Below are positions 8,951 to 21,400 of a DNA stretch of 42,661 nt, piece after piece. This stretch comes from Okeania sp. SIO3B5 (GTDB taxonomy: Bacteria; Cyanobacteriota; Cyanobacteriia; Cyanobacteriales; Microcoleaceae). The stretch covers positions 1 through 42,661 of the forward strand of contig NZ_JAAHHG010000041.1 of the NCBI RefSeq assembly GCF_010692555.1, given 5' to 3'. The notes beneath the pieces were generated by a model. It had not been told where the DNA came from. It did no database searches and was given only the letters and a program-made list of their open reading frames with translations. Both the position numbers and the translations under genes were made by a program. The stretch's first letter is position 1; every line of letters starts with the position of its first letter.

Positions 8951-9338
8951 GTCAAAAGTCAAAAGTCAAAAGTCAAAAGCAAGAAATAAAGAAGTAAGAA
9001 GTAATATCAAATCCGCTCGGGTTCGGTATAAAAAATTTTCATCTTCACCTAAAGAGCAAATCTTTCTAAATTCTCTTTTCTCCTGACTCCTGACTCCTGA
9101 GGACTGACTCCTAGATTAACTATCTAATTACACCGATGCTACCGGATTTGATATAACACGGAGACGCGGTGAAAGGAGGAGGCGGAGATTGGATAATTGA
9201 GTAATTGATTCAATTTACTCAGTCTGTTCATTAAAGAAAACCCCCGCGTCCATCTATCTGTGCGTCTTCCTATCTCCGTGTCTCCCCCTCCCCGCGTCTT
9301 CTCCACACCTCACAGATTAGAGAACTGCTATATCTACC
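8951..9338. other. Repeat-filled gap before the PKS operon's 3' end
   Basis: It holds about four GTCAAAA heptamers right after the ATPase stop (8951-8980), a variant family I element (9005-9153), and a GGAGACGCGG ... CCGCGTC region with self-complementary stretches. No gene or convincing terminator with a T-run is seen. Confidence 0.5.
9005..9153. repeat. Family I variant element (TATCAAATCCG ends)
   Basis: The ends are TATCAAATCCG and CGGATTTGATA, a variant of the TATCATGTCCGG ends, with TAA duplicated on both sides (9002-9004, 9154-9156). The interior has CTGACTC heptamers. It is 149 bp, longer than the 125-127 bp copies. One end (CACCGATGCTACCGG) resembles ends of the 33082 and 40144 copies, linking the two subgroups. 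Confidence 0.8.
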
Positions 9339-12300
9339 TTAGTTATTGTTAAGTAAATTTTGTATTTGTTGGAACTTCTGCGCGATCGCATCTGTCACTT
9401 CTTCCTCCTCGACGGCTGGTGTTTCCGGCAGTTCTTCCTCTGGAGTCTCAACTGTTGTTTCTAATTCTTCTACCAAAACCTCGGTAACTAAATACTCAGC
9501 TAGAGCTTCAATATTTGTATACTCAAACAAGACTGTAGAAGATACCGAACAACCAAAACTCTTTTGTAGTAAATTTCGGAGTTCTAAAGACAACAAAGAA
9601 TCCATTCCCATATCAAAAAAGCCTAACTGCGTATCTGGCAGTTGAGATTCTGAAAATCCTAGTAACTTACCTACCAAACCTTGGAGATAATTTGTCATTA
9701 TCTGTGGGCGATCGCTAGCTTTTGCTTTCTGGAGTTCCATCAAAAATTCGTTATTTTTGGTTTCTGCTACCACAGACTCGGAACTCATAAACTCTTCCAA
9801 AACTGGCATTGCCATCCCCGCAGGCAGTTGCGCCACAAACTGAGACCAATTAATAGGTATAACTCCTACTTGAGTTGCTGACTCTGCCAACAACTGAGTC
9901 AAAACTTCTAATCCCTGTTCTGGTGGAATGCTACTCATACCTAAAGAACGAATCCGACTTTGGAACTGACTTGCCAAACGAGTTGCCATACCACCTTCTC
10001 CCCAAGCTGCCCAGTTCACACTCAATCCTGGTAAACCTAATGCTCGGCGATGATAAGCCAAACCATCCATAAACGCGTTAGCTGCTGCATAGTTACCTTG
10101 GCCAGTGGAACCTAGTAAGGATGCTGCGGAGGAGAAACAAACAAAGAAATCTAATGGTAAATCTTGAGTAAACTGATGGAGATGCCAAGCACCTTTAACT
10201 TTGGGAGCCATGACTTTAGTAAACCGTTCCCAGTTCATCTGTTGCAAAACTCCATCATCCAAAACACCTGCTGCATGAATAACGCCGTGTAATGGTGGTA
10301 AGGATGTGTTAATTTGCTCAATCATACCTGCTACATCTTGCTCTACAGAAACATCACCTAAAAGTACAGATACTTTTGTGCCTCTTTGTTCGAGTTGAGC
10401 AATAGTCTGTTTAGCTGTCTCTGATGGTTCACGACGTCCGGTAAGTACCAAATGTTGAGCGCCTTTATCTACTAACCATTGAGCTACTTGTAATCCCAGG
10501 GAACCCAAGCCACCAGTAATTAGGTAACTGCCTTCTGCAACAATATTAATCTCTGGTTTTTCTTCTGTAATTATTTGTTGTCGCCGTACCAGTCGCGCTA
10601 CCTGACGTTCTCCCTGACGGTAAGCAATTTGGTTTTCTTCCTCTGGAGACATAAGTTCTTGGGACAACAATTTTACTATGTCTTTTGCTTTCGTACCTGT
10701 TTCCAAATCAAGTAACCGACATTCCATTTCTGGATGTTCTTGGGCAATAACTCGGCCTAATCCCCAAACTGGTGTTTGTTGCACTTGTACTGTTTCGTCA
10801 GTAACCACACCCATTGCACCTTGAGTCACTACCCACAAATGTGGCATCTGCTCTGGTTTTGTTTCGACTACAGCTTGCACTAAATGTAACAAACTAGCAC
10901 AACCATATTCTATAGCTGTTTCTAAGCGATCGCTATTTGTCTCGACACTCCACAAATGAACTATTTCTTGTATATCCTTAGTTTCATTTAACAGACGCTT
11001 AAATTCTTCAGGATTGGTAGGATTAATCTGGTAGTGTTTCCCATCTATCTGCTGATAACTATTACCAGGAGAAACTATAACACATCCATCTCCCAATTTT
11101 TCCTTTAACCCTGATGCTACAGCACCATCTTCTGCAAACAACAACCAGTTCCCTTTGGCTTTTTTCCCTTTGCCTTTTGCCTGTTGAGCTTGCCATTCCA
11201 GTTCATACAACCAACGCTGCGGAGTAACTTCCGAATAAGATGTCAGTTGAGCCAAAATTTGTTGATTCCACTCGGCAATTTCTTCAGTTGATAACTGTTC
11301 TTGCTTTTGAGCTGTTAACAATACATAACTTGCGATTTCCTTACTCAAAACCTTACCCAACTGATAGTAAGATTTGAATCCAGAACGTACATTCTCATCC
11401 TGATTACTTTGATACAACTGTTCCAAGCGTCCTTCAAAATCTGGATCGTACAAGAAGTTAGAAATTTCTGGACTCACATCTATTGCTGCCACTAATTGGA
11501 GGTGATGTTGAGATAAAAATTCTACCCAGTCTGATTTGGTAATAAAATAGGAGGAAGTCTCTTCATGATCGATCGCCAGATCGCTGTTAGAAATGAAATC
11601 TGCCAAAACCAGATATCCTTTTTGATTCAAATGATTGCCAATATTGTTAAACAGTGCCTGTTTATCCAAAATGTGGTGAGCAACTTCAAACCCAAATACC
11701 AGATCGTAATGATTAGGAAACTCATCTTTGGCACTATCTCGGTTATAAATTTTTACTCGCTCTTGCAGTTGATTTTCCCGGACTCTTGTGCTACCAAATT
11801 TAGCTTGTTCGCTAGAAATAGTGTATCCATTCAATTGTAGGTGTTGATATTTTTGAGCAAGCTGAACCAAATCTGAACCATATCCACAACCAAAATCTAA
11901 AACTTTTTGACAAGCTGAAAAATTGACTTGGGCAAACAATAGTTGTCTCAACTCTTTTTGAGACTCAAAAATCATCTCACGATTCTTTTCCTGATTGGAT
12001 TCAGTTAGACATTTAATCCAGGAAAAATCAGGTACTTTATCGGGAAACAAACCGAAGGTTAAAAACGGTGATTCTGCTAATCCATCGGCCTGACTGCCAT
12101 CTTGTACTTGACCTAAGGTTGCGACCGCATTATAATACTCGTGAACAGTTCCACCTTTGAACTCCAGATAATTTTGCTGTCGTTTTACCAGAAGTTCGAG
12201 CAATTTTGGTAAAATTTGTCGTTCTTGTTCTGTTAGTTCCCCTGCTAATTCTACTTCGTCTACTAACTGTTGTGTTTCCCCTTGATTAAGCAACTTCACA

Positions 12301-15128
12301 ATGGGAGTCGAGAGAGTTTCATCTTGAGATTTATGTCCGTTTTCTTTGACTTCATGCCAATAACGCTGTCTTTGAAATGGGTAGCTAGGGAGCGTAACTT
12401 TAGAACGAGAATAGTCGCGGTCAAACTCTGACCAATCTACTGTAACGCCCTGTGCGTACAGTTGCCCTAAACTGTTAAGAATCTGTTGCCAATCTGTTTG
12501 AGGTGGACGCAATGAAGGCAACCAACTTCCCACATCTTCTGGCAAACATTGCCTACCCATTCCCAGTAATATTGGTTTAGGTCCAATTTCCAAGAACAAT
12601 TGATAGTTTTCTTGATGAAGCGTTTCCATACTCTGGGTAAAACGCACGGGTTGGCGGATATGATTTACCCAATATTCTGGGGTGGCAATTTCTGCTGTCG
12701 CTAGTTTTCCTGTAACATTGGAAATTAAATCAATTTGTGGTTGAGCATAAGTTACTTCTTTGGCGACAACTGCAAATTTTCCTAGCATAGGTTCCATAAG
12801 TGGAGAGTGGAACGCATGGGAAACTTGGAGAGGTTTCGTCTTGACACCTTTGTCTGACAAACTCTCACAAATAGCTTGGATAGCTTCACCCACACCAGAA
12901 ATAACAATACTCTCTGGTCCGTTTATTGCTGCTATATTTACTTGTGACGCGTAGGGCGCTATTGCCTCGCTGGCCAAAGATTCTGATGCAAACACAGAAA
13001 CCATTTCCCCACCACTAGGCAACTCCTGCATTAACTGTCCCCTAGTTGCAATCAGTTTCAGACCGTCTTCTAGACTGAATACTCCAGCAATACAAGCTGC
13101 CACATATTCTCCCACACTATGACCCATTACCACATCTGGCTTCACACCCCAAGATTGCCATAATTGCGCTAATGCGTATTCAATCGAAAATAGGGCAGGT
13201 TGAGTATAACGAGTCTGGTCTAGTAAAGAATTTTCTTTCCCATTTTCAGAATCAGAATAGAGAACATCTAATAAAGGTTTCTCTAAAAATGAACTCAAAA
13301 TTTGGTTGCATTGGTCTAGAGATCTACGGAAAACAGGTTGAGTTTCATACAGTTGTCTTCCCATGTTGAGATACTGAGAACCCTGACCAGTAAATAAAAA
13401 TGCTACTTTAGGTGAAGTTGTGGTGTTACGAAGGTAAGCAGAACATATTCCTGTGACTTCCTTTCCTGCTAATCGATCGCCTAGTTTAGTTGATAGTTCA
13501 GTTTTATCAGCAGCGATAACCGTTAGTCGATGATTAAAATGGGAACGTCCTGTATTTGCCGTGTAACAGATATCTTCTATCTCTAATTCTGGATTATTTT
13601 CTAGATAATTTTGATAATTGCCAACCAACTCTGCCAATGCTGTTTCTGTTTTTGCCGACAGTGTTAATAAATGCAAAGGTCGCTCTGAAAAATCTTCACT
13701 TTTGCCTTTTGCCTCTTGACTTTTAACTTCTAGTGGAGCTTCTTCTAAAATGATATGAGCATTTGTCCCGCTAATACCAAAAGAACTTATCCCTGCTATC
13801 CTTGGTTGTTCGCCTCGTTTCCATGGAGTAGCTGCAGTGGGAACTACTATCGGCAGTTGATGCCATGGAATGTGGGGATTAGGATTTTTCAGGTGTAAGT
13901 GGGGTGGTATTTCTTGATTTTGCAGCGATAAAACTACTTTAATCAGAGCTGATGCTCCTGCTGCTGCTTCCAAATGTCCTATATTGGTTTTCACTGAACC
14001 CACTACCAAGGGTTGATTGATGGGGCGGTTTTTGCCATAAACTGCTGCCAAAGACTCTAACTCAATCGGATCGCCCAAGGGTGTACCCGTACCATGAGCT
14101 TCTACATAACTTACCTGACTTGCTTCAATTCTGGCATTTTGTAGTGCTTGCTGAATTAGTTCTTTCTGAGCCATTTTGTTGGGAACAGTCAGACCACTAC
14201 TAGGCCCATCATGGTTAACTGCTGAACCTCTGATCGTTGCCAAAACTCTATCCCCATCAGCAATAGCATCAGAAAGACGTTTCAGCACAACCATGCCACA
14301 TCCTTCTCCCTGACCATAACCATCTCCAGAAGCATCAAAGGTTTTGCAGCGACCATCAGGGGCGACTGCTTTCAATTGACAACGACCAATAGTACCGACA
14401 GGCCAGAGAATTAAATTTACCCCGCCAGCGATCGCTAAATTACTCTCCTTTAAACGCAAACTCTGGCAAGCTAAATGCACAGTTACCAGAGAGGAAGAGC
14501 AGGCTGTATCTAACTGAATATTTGGCCCTTGTAAACCCAGTAGGTGAGAAAGGCGACCAACTGCCATGCTACGAGCATTTCCTGTACCAGAGTGGGCATT
14601 CATCAAGGGTATGTTTTCCCAAGTCATACCCCTTTGGCCATAGTCATCAGTACAAATACCCACATATACACCTGTTTTACTATTTCTCAAATTAGTAGGT
14701 GCAATACCAGCATTTTCTAATGCTTCCCAAGTAACTTCTAACAGTAGCCTTTGTTGAGGATCTAAACTAACTGCTTCTCTGGGCGAAATCCCAAAGAATA
14801 AGGGGTCGAAGCGATCGACTTCCTTAATATACCCCCCCTGTTTAGTGTAGGTTTTCCCTGGTGTATCCGGGTTTGGATCGTAGTAAGCATCAACATCCCA
14901 ACGACCTGATGGTACTTCACCTACAGCATCTATTCCTTCATGTAATAAGTTCCAGAATGAGGCTGAATCGTTAGCATTACCAGGAAATCTACATCCAACT
15001 CCCACAATAGCAATAGGTTCAGTTTTTTCCTTGTTAACTGCTTCAAGTCTATTTCGCATTTCTTTGATAGTTTGAAGCACTTGTTGGGAGGAAACAACTT
15101 GTTTTTCTGTTTCCGAAGCATTAGTCAT
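9339..15128 (-). CDS. Type I polyketide synthase module PKS3: KS-AT-MT-KR-ACP
   Basis: About 1929 aa. The ATG at 15128 is chosen because GAAGGGGA lies just upstream; an ATG at 15143 would overlap PKS2. Domains: N-terminal docking coil (1-35); KS (about 38-465, active Cys210 in DTACSSS, later HGTGT and [10 protein letters not shown]); AT (about 570-860, Ser671 in GHSVG, malonyl-type HAFH near 773); an embedded SAM methyltransferase (about 1040-1300, VLDFGCGYG near 1080), resembling PKS O-methyltransferases more than the cMT of PKS1; KR (about 1370-1720, [10 protein letters not shown] motif, Tyr near 1677), so probably active and B-type; ACP (Ser1844 in GMDSL). No DH, ER or thioesterase. The acidic tail ending in a [13 protein letters not shown] helix looks like a docking domain, so the chain seems meant for another enzyme. 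Part of the minus-strand PKS operon. Confidence 0.93.
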   Translation of the reverse strand: MTNASETEKQVVSSQQVLQTIKEMRNRLEAVNKEKTEPIAIVGVGCRFPGNANDSASFWNLLHEGIDAVGEVPSGRWDVDAYYDPNPDTPGKTYTKQGGYIKEVDRFDPLFFGISPREAVSLDPQQRLLLEVTWEALENAGIAPTNLRNSKTGVYVGICTDDYGQRGMTWENIPLMNAHSGTGNARSMAVGRLSHLLGLQGPNIQLDTACSSSLVTVHLACQSLRLKESNLAIAGGVNLILWPVGTIGRCQLKAVAPDGRCKTFDASGDGYGQGEGCGMVVLKRLSDAIADGDRVLATIRGSAVNHDGPSSGLTVPNKMAQKELIQQALQNARIEASQVSYVEAHGTGTPLGDPIELESLAAVYGKNRPINQPLVVGSVKTNIGHLEAAAGASALIKVVLSLQNQEIPPHLHLKNPNPHIPWHQLPIVVPTAATPWKRGEQPRIAGISSFGISGTNAHIILEEAPLEVKSQEAKGKSEDFSERPLHLLTLSAKTETALAELVGNYQNYLENNPELEIEDICYTANTGRSHFNHRLTVIAADKTELSTKLGDRLAGKEVTGICSAYLRNTTTSPKVAFLFTGQGSQYLNMGRQLYETQPVFRRSLDQCNQILSSFLEKPLLDVLYSDSENGKENSLLDQTRYTQPALFSIEYALAQLWQSWGVKPDVVMGHSVGEYVAACIAGVFSLEDGLKLIATRGQLMQELPSGGEMVSVFASESLASEAIAPYASQVNIAAINGPESIVISGVGEAIQAICESLSDKGVKTKPLQVSHAFHSPLMEPMLGKFAVVAKEVTYAQPQIDLISNVTGKLATAEIATPEYWVNHIRQPVRFTQSMETLHQENYQLFLEIGPKPILLGMGRQCLPEDVGSWLPSLRPPQTDWQQILNSLGQLYAQGVTVDWSEFDRDYSRSKVTLPSYPFQRQRYWHEVKENGHKSQDETLSTPIVKLLNQGETQQLVDEVELAGELTEQERQILPKLLELLVKRQQNYLEFKGGTVHEYYNAVATLGQVQDGSQADGLAESPFLTFGLFPDKVPDFSWIKCLTESNQEKNREMIFESQKELRQLLFAQVNFSACQKVLDFGCGYGSDLVQLAQKYQHLQLNGYTISSEQAKFGSTRVRENQLQERVKIYNRDSAKDEFPNHYDLVFGFEVAHHILDKQALFNNIGNHLNQKGYLVLADFISNSDLAIDHEETSSYFITKSDWVEFLSQHHLQLVAAIDVSPEISNFLYDPDFEGRLEQLYQSNQDENVRSGFKSYYQLGKVLSKEIASYVLLTAQKQEQLSTEEIAEWNQQILAQLTSYSEVTPQRWLYELEWQAQQAKGKGKKAKGNWLLFAEDGAVASGLKEKLGDGCVIVSPGNSYQQIDGKHYQINPTNPEEFKRLLNETKDIQEIVHLWSVETNSDRLETAIEYGCASLLHLVQAVVETKPEQMPHLWVVTQGAMGVVTDETVQVQQTPVWGLGRVIAQEHPEMECRLLDLETGTKAKDIVKLLSQELMSPEEENQIAYRQGERQVARLVRRQQIITEEKPEINIVAEGSYLITGGLGSLGLQVAQWLVDKGAQHLVLTGRREPSETAKQTIAQLEQRGTKVSVLLGDVSVEQDVAGMIEQINTSLPPLHGVIHAAGVLDDGVLQQMNWERFTKVMAPKVKGAWHLHQFTQDLPLDFFVCFSSAASLLGSTGQGNYAAANAFMDGLAYHRRALGLPGLSVNWAAWGEGGMATRLASQFQSRIRSLGMSSIPPEQGLEVLTQLLAESATQVGVIPINWSQFVAQLPAGMAMPVLEEFMSSESVVAETKNNEFLMELQKAKASDRPQIMTNYLQGLVGKLLGFSESQLPDTQLGFFDMGMDSLLSLELRNLLQKSFGCSVSSTVLFEYTNIEALAEYLVTEVLVEELETTVETPEEELPETPAVEEEEVTDAIAQKFQQIQNLLNNN

Positions 15129-15129
15129 T

Positions 15130-18100
15130 TTAGTCCCCTTCATTATTAAGTAAAAGTGTAATCTCTTTCAGTTCGTCTTCAATGGCCTTGGCCACTTCTG
15201 TTTCCTGAATAGCAGTTGCGATCGCGTCTTCGTATAGCGGTTTTATTTCACTTTCAACAGTAATTTGTTGACTTTGATTTGTCAAGTCTAAAGTCTCATT
15301 TTTTTCTTCTAATTCTCCTCCTGCAAAAATCTGGATAAGTAAATATTTAGACAACTCTTGAATATTAAAATAATCAAGCAATGTTGATACTGAAACTTCA
15401 CAACCAAAAGTTGTTTGTAATGTTTCTTTTAGTTCTAGCATTAATGAGTAATTTAAGCCCATATCGGCAAATCCTAATTGTGCATCTAAATGATTTGATT
15501 CATCTAATCCTAATATTTTATTTAATAAACTTTGTAAGTAATTAATTATTAATTTTTGCCGATCTTTTTCTGGCTTTTTCTCAATTTTTTCTAAAATACC
15601 CGATTTTTCAGATGAATTTGTTTGATTATTTTTATGTTGATTTATTAATAATTTCAGGAATTTTGGTAACAATTTTTTCTCATCTAATGTCAAATCTTGA
15701 GCTTGATTTAATTCTGCAGTTAATCCCTCTATATCTCCTTGGTTTAGTAAGTTAAAAATTAAGCTTGACTCATTTTCAGGAATCTTGTTTGGCTTCTCTT
15801 TTTCAAAAGTTTCAATCCAATAACGTTCTCTTTGAAACGGATAAGTAGGAAGTGCTACTTTCTCACGAATATAATCTCGATCAAATCCAGACCAATCAAT
15901 ATTTACTCCTTTAATATATAGTTGTGCTAGAGTTTCTAATATTTCTTCCCATTCTGTTTGAGCTGAAAGTAGGACCTGGCTTTCCTGTAGGGACTTGGTT
16001 TCTAAGGCTTTACACATTCCAATTTCTAGGAATATTTCATAACCTTCCTCATTTAAAGTTTTAATGCCCTGAGTCAAGGGGACAAATTCCCAGGAATGAT
16101 TCACCCAATATTCGGCTGAAGTCATTTCATTACCTAATTTTTGGCCAGTAACATTAGAAATTAGTGGTATTTGAGGCTGACTGTAGGTGATTTCTTGTGC
16201 TATATTTTTCAATTCTGTATCAATAATTACACCACTATTCCTCTGTTGCTGCATTAACCTGCCCCTAGTAGCAATTAATTTGAGAGCCTCTTCTAAACTA
16301 AAGACTCCTGCTACACAAGCTGCTACATATTCACCGACATTTTGACCTAAAAGCACATCTGGTTTAATGCCCCATGATTGCCATAACTCGAATAAAGCAT
16401 ACTCTATGGAAAATAGGGCAGGTTGACTATAGGTACTTTGGTCTAGTAAATCAGAACTTGACTTTTGTGGCTTTTGATGATCAAGAACTTCCAAGAGGGA
16501 ATTTTCTAGCTCTGGACGTAGGATGCGATCGCATTTATCTAAGGCTTGACGAAAAGTTGGTTGACTTTCATAAAGTTGTTGCCCCATGTTTAGATACTGG
16601 GGATTTTCACCTGTGAATATGAAGGCAATTTTAGGTGTAGCGATGTTGTGAGGTATTTTTCCTGATAATATTCCGCCAACTTCTTCTTCCTGTTTTTGTT
16701 GTCGGAGTTTTTCAAGTAACTCTTGTTGGTTGGAAGCAACAACTGCTAGTCTATGATTGAAATGGTTACGTCCTGTATTAGCTGTATAACAAATATCTGC
16801 TAATTCTGATTCTGGATGAGTTTTGAAATAATTCTCATAATTACTAACTAACTCTTGCAGAGCTGTTTCTGTTTTTGCTGACAACGTTAATAAATGCAAC
16901 GGACGTTCTAAAACATCTTCACTTTTGCCTTTTGCCTTTTGACTTTTAACTTCACCTGGAGCTTCTTCTAAAATTATATGAGCATTCGTTCCACTCATGC
17001 CAAATCCACTAATTCCAGCTAAACGCGGTTTCTCTCCTTGTTGTTTCCAAGGAAAAGCTGTTGTTGGCACCTTTAGCGGCATTTCCTCCCAATCAATCTG
17101 AGGATTAGGCTGATTGAAATGTAGATTTGCTGGAATCTCCTCATTCTGCAAAGCGAGAACAACTTTAATCAAACCTGCTATTCCTGCTGCCCCCTCCAAG
17201 TGACCTATATTACTTTTTACCGCACCTAAAACTAGAAGTTGTTCTTTAGTTCTTTTTTGACAATAAACCTCATCTATTGCTCTTACCTCTAGAGGATCTC
17301 CCAGAGATGTACCCGTACCATGACACTCAACATAGTCAATCTCTAACGGCTTTAACTTAGCATTTTTCAAGGCTTGACGAATTACCTTTTTCTGAGCCTG
17401 CTGATTTGGAACTGTCAATCCACTACTAGGCCCATCATGATTAACTGCTGAACCTTTGACTAATGCTAAAATACGGTCATTATCTGCTGTAGCATCCCGA
17501 AGACGTTTCAGGACAACCATGCCACATCCCTCACCCCTAGCAAAACCATCAGCACTAGCATCAAAAGTTTTACACCGACTATCAGGTGATAACGCTCTAC
17601 CTTGACAAAGTGCATGAGTAGCATTAGGAGCAAGCATCAAATTTACTCCTCCCACTAGAGCTAGATTAGACTCCCTAGAGCGTAAACTTTGACAGGCTAA
17701 ATGTAAGGCAACTAAAGACGAAGAACAGGATGTGTCTAGGAATAAAGCAGGCCCTTGTAACCCCAAAATGTATGCCAGTCGGCCTGCTGACATACTCATC
17801 GCAGTGCCTATTCCTAAATAAAAATCAGGTAACTTGTCAGACTGTAAATCTGTACCTATTATTCCATAGTCATTGTTCATCTGACCAATATATACCCCAG
17901 TATCAGTCTTTTTCAAACTCCTGGGTGAGATACCTGCATTTTCCAATGCTTCCCAAGTAACTTCTAAAAGTAGCCGTTGTGAAGGTTCCATCTTAGCTGC
18001 TTCTAGACCAGAAATTCCAAAAAATGCTGGATCGAATTTGTCTATCGGTTGTTGGAGAAAATAACCTTGACGAACATAAATTTTGTCAGGGACATCAGGA

Positions 18101-18354
18101 TCTGGATCGTAGTAGCGATCAATATCCCATCGGTTTCTTGGAATCTCTGTCCTGACATCCTTTGCTTCTTTGAGAAATTTCCAGTAAGTATCAGGACTAT
18201 CAACGCCTCCAGGAAAACGACAACCAATGCCAATAATAGCTATTGGTTCTGTAGCTGCTGTTTCAATTTCATGCAGTTTAGCAGTTGCTTGTTGAATTTT
18301 CAGCAGTAAACGTTGCTGATTTGAGAGTTTGTTTGTTTGAGAGTTAGGTTCCAT
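15130..18354 (-). CDS. Type I polyketide synthase PKS2: intact KS, inactivated AT and ACP
   Basis: About 1074 aa from ATG 18354; an in-frame GTG at 18393 would add 13 residues, and neither has a clear ribosome site. Domains: N-terminal docking coil; KS with Cys210 (DTSCSSS), HGTGT and NIGHLEG, apparently complete; AT in which the GHSxG serine motif reads GQNVG (Asn672), and about 75 residues including the HAFH substrate motif are missing in frame between LMQQQ and the ITYSQPQ region; a linker; an ACP-like domain where the phosphopantetheine motif GMDSL reads GLNYS, so the serine position is Tyr969. It has no reductive domains. It overlaps nothing: PKS3 starts 2 bases after its stop, PKS1 ends about 50 bases before. 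The frame is open, so a non-elongating or transfer role of the KS is possible, but function is unproven. Confidence 0.9.
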   Translation of the reverse strand: MEPNSQTNKLSNQQRLLLKIQQATAKLHEIETAATEPIAIIGIGCRFPGGVDSPDTYWKFLKEAKDVRTEIPRNRWDIDRYYDPDPDVPDKIYVRQGYFLQQPIDKFDPAFFGISGLEAAKMEPSQRLLLEVTWEALENAGISPRSLKKTDTGVYIGQMNNDYGIIGTDLQSDKLPDFYLGIGTAMSMSAGRLAYILGLQGPALFLDTSCSSSLVALHLACQSLRSRESNLALVGGVNLMLAPNATHALCQGRALSPDSRCKTFDASADGFARGEGCGMVVLKRLRDATADNDRILALVKGSAVNHDGPSSGLTVPNQQAQKKVIRQALKNAKLKPLEIDYVECHGTGTSLGDPLEVRAIDEVYCQKRTKEQLLVLGAVKSNIGHLEGAAGIAGLIKVVLALQNEEIPANLHFNQPNPQIDWEEMPLKVPTTAFPWKQQGEKPRLAGISGFGMSGTNAHIILEEAPGEVKSQKAKGKSEDVLERPLHLLTLSAKTETALQELVSNYENYFKTHPESELADICYTANTGRNHFNHRLAVVASNQQELLEKLRQQKQEEEVGGILSGKIPHNIATPKIAFIFTGENPQYLNMGQQLYESQPTFRQALDKCDRILRPELENSLLEVLDHQKPQKSSSDLLDQSTYSQPALFSIEYALFELWQSWGIKPDVLLGQNVGEYVAACVAGVFSLEEALKLIATRGRLMQQQRNSGVIIDTELKNIAQEITYSQPQIPLISNVTGQKLGNEMTSAEYWVNHSWEFVPLTQGIKTLNEEGYEIFLEIGMCKALETKSLQESQVLLSAQTEWEEILETLAQLYIKGVNIDWSGFDRDYIREKVALPTYPFQRERYWIETFEKEKPNKIPENESSLIFNLLNQGDIEGLTAELNQAQDLTLDEKKLLPKFLKLLINQHKNNQTNSSEKSGILEKIEKKPEKDRQKLIINYLQSLLNKILGLDESNHLDAQLGFADMGLNYSLMLELKETLQTTFGCEVSVSTLLDYFNIQELSKYLLIQIFAGGELEEKNETLDLTNQSQQITVESEIKPLYEDAIATAIQETEVAKAIEDELKEITLLLNNEGD

Positions 18355-18405
18355 CTTTATTTTATTCGTCTGTAATAAGTTATTGTCAGGCACAAGGAAT
18401 ATTAC

Positions 18406-21400
18406 TTATAGAAGTTCATCGAGTTTAGTTATGGCTTCATCAAGAGCTATATCAATTTCATCTTCAGACAGTTGATTAATTTCATATAGTAGACTTTCTG
18501 ATTCCTCTAACTCAAAAGAATCCTCATCTACTGTTTCAGATTCAGATTTTGTATCATCTAATGACTGAATTATTTTTTCCTCTAGGTAATCAGTTAATGA
18601 CTGAATATCTGGATACTCAAAAGCTAGAGTTGATGGTAGCGAACACTCTAAACTAGCTTGCAACTTATTCCTAAATTCCACAGATGTCAAAGAATCCATA
18701 CCTAGATCAAAAAACCCTGTTTCTAATGAAATGGATTCGGGATTATTTATTCCTAACACTATGGCTAATTGACGACGGATATGATCCATTAATAATGAAG
18801 TACGTCTACTAAGTTCCGTCTCCTTGAGCTTTAAGAGAAATTCTGACTTAGATATTTCAGAACTTGTCTGGATTATTTCCCGCCAATCGGCTAAAAACTG
18901 CCATTGTTCTACTTTATCCTGCCACGCTAACCACTCAATGGGAACCACTCCTACTTCCACATCAGAACCACTCATCAGTAACTCTAGGGATTCTAATACC
19001 TGATTCGGAGATATTGAACCCATACCCTGTTTATATGCCCTAGCATCTGCACCCCGTTCTGCTGCCTCTCCTATTTGAGCAACAGCTCCCCAATTAATAC
19101 TTAATCCAGGTAATCCTTGAGCGCGACGATAATGGGCTAAACCATCAAGGAAAGCATTAGCAGTGGAATGATTTCCCTGCCCAGGTGAACCTAACAAAGA
19201 CGCTGCGGAAGAAAACAGTACAAAAAATTCTAATGACTGGTCTTGAGTCAATTGATGCAAATTCCAAGCTCCTTGAACTTTCGGAGCCATCACCTTCTCA
19301 AAACTAGACCAACTCTGGTTTTGTAGAACCCCATCCGACAACATCCCCGCCGCATGAATTACTCCTGCTAATGGTATATTTGACTTTTCAATGTTGCAGA
19401 ACACTTTTGTCATGGATTCAACATCAGACACATCTGCTTTCTCTACTACGACTTCCGCTCCAGCCATTTCTAACTCAGCTAATTTTTTGTTAGCAGTCTC
19501 ATCGGGCGATCGACGTCCTACCAAGATTAAATGTTTAGCTCCATTAGATACCATCCAACGGGCAACCAGTAATCCTAAACCTCCCAAACCTCCTGTTATT
19601 AGGTAGCTAACATCTTCCTGGAAACTCAGAGGCTTTTCGGTAGTAGCATCTTGTTGTATAATAGTTTGCCGATGATGACTAGACACCAATCGAGGCACAT
19701 AACGAGACTGTCCACGCATTGCCACCTGGTCTTCCTTATCCTCAGACCATATTTCCTGAAATAGTGCATCAGCTCGATTCTCTATAGTATCATCTGGATC
19801 TAAATCTATACAAGTACAATTCAATTCTGGATGTTCTAAGCCAATCACTTTCCCCATCCCCCATAGTGAAGATTGGGCTACACCAGGAATTATCGGATGA
19901 TTTAACGGTAGTGGTTGAGCACCAGAAGTCACTAACCATAAATGGGGTACAGTTGATAACCCTCCCTTGAGTAACGCTTGTACCAAAGATAAAGTTGTGC
20001 CACACCCAAGTTGAGATAAATATTCTAATTCTAAGGAGTTAATAGTTTTACCCACCCCTGCTTCCATACTCCAACATTGCACCACTCCATGTAAAAATTG
20101 AGTTTTTTCGGCGATCGCTCTTACAAGTTCCTCAAAGTCTTCTGGTTTTTTGGGGTTAATGGTAAATTCTGCCGGAGCTATTTGTTGATATTTTTCTCCA
20201 GTAAAAACTAAGGTACAAATCTCTCCTTTTGACTCCAGTTTCTTTGCTAACTGTTGACCTATTCCTTCTTGATTTGCTAGTATTAACCAACTATTCGATG
20301 TCTCATTCGTTTGCTCTAAACCTGTTTCATCTGCTTTTGCAACAATCACCGTATGTTGAGACAAAGCTTCTGAAATTCCGTCTATTTCTGGCAAGGTGAC
20401 AACTTCAGGAAAACCTGTTTTCCTCAACACTTTTTTCCACTGGGAGCAACTCAACAGAGGGTGATCTGGTCGTAATTCAAGATCGGTAAATTTCCACCAT
20501 CCCTCTAATAGCCCAAATACTAAATCCAGCCATCGCTGACGAGTTGTTATTTCATACAATACTAATATCCCCCCTGGTGCTAACAGTTGTCGCACATGAG
20601 ATAATGTCTGCTCCATGTTGGTAGTTGCATGAAGTACGTTAGCAGCAATAATTACATCATACTGATGAGAATCAAAACCCTGGGTTGTCGGATCTACTTC
20701 TATATCTAAGGTTTGATAACTGATGAATGGATAATCCCCGAATTTTTCTTGCGCCTTGCTTGTAAATAATGCTCCTATATCAGTGAACACATATTCTGTT
20801 TGGTTAGGATTGAGATGAGGCAGGATAGAACTTGTTGTCCCTCCTGTTCCAGCTCCAATTTCCAACAACTTTATCCCTCGGTTGGATGGTAATTTCTCTA
20901 TAGCTTTAGTGATGGATTTTTGCACTATAGTGTTCATCACTTTAGTTACAGTAGACTCTTCATAAAGTTGAGTTGCTGTAGTTAAATCTCCTTCAGGGAA
21001 TACCAGTTGTACTGGATCTATTGTTCCTGTTAGTACCCCACTTAATTGAGATGCACAACGATCCAGTAGTTCCAATGTTGCTGCTTCCTCTGGATATTGA
21101 CTCAGTAAATTCTGGCTTTTTTGAGTAGGGTTGACTTTCTCTAAGGTTTTTTGAACTTCCCATTGCTCTTGTCTAGGCTTAAGTATTCCTACTTCTGCTA
21201 ATATTTGTAGCAGACGTATAAATAGTCGTTGTTGGCTTGGGACTATGCCTAAATGTTGAACTGCTGCATTTGTGTCGAAGCTTTCTGTTGGTTTATATGG
21301 CCAACCCATTGACACCAATGCTTGCACTATATAATCTACGCTTAATTCTTCTAAGCTTTTGCCAATTCCAGAGATACGAGCATTATCTAACTGAGTGACT

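Noticed and set aside
11565-11840. ORFs opposite to the PKS genes (also near 9346, 17730, 18049, 24855)
   Set aside because: They lie inside long, motif-rich PKS frames on the other strand and show no motifs of their own.
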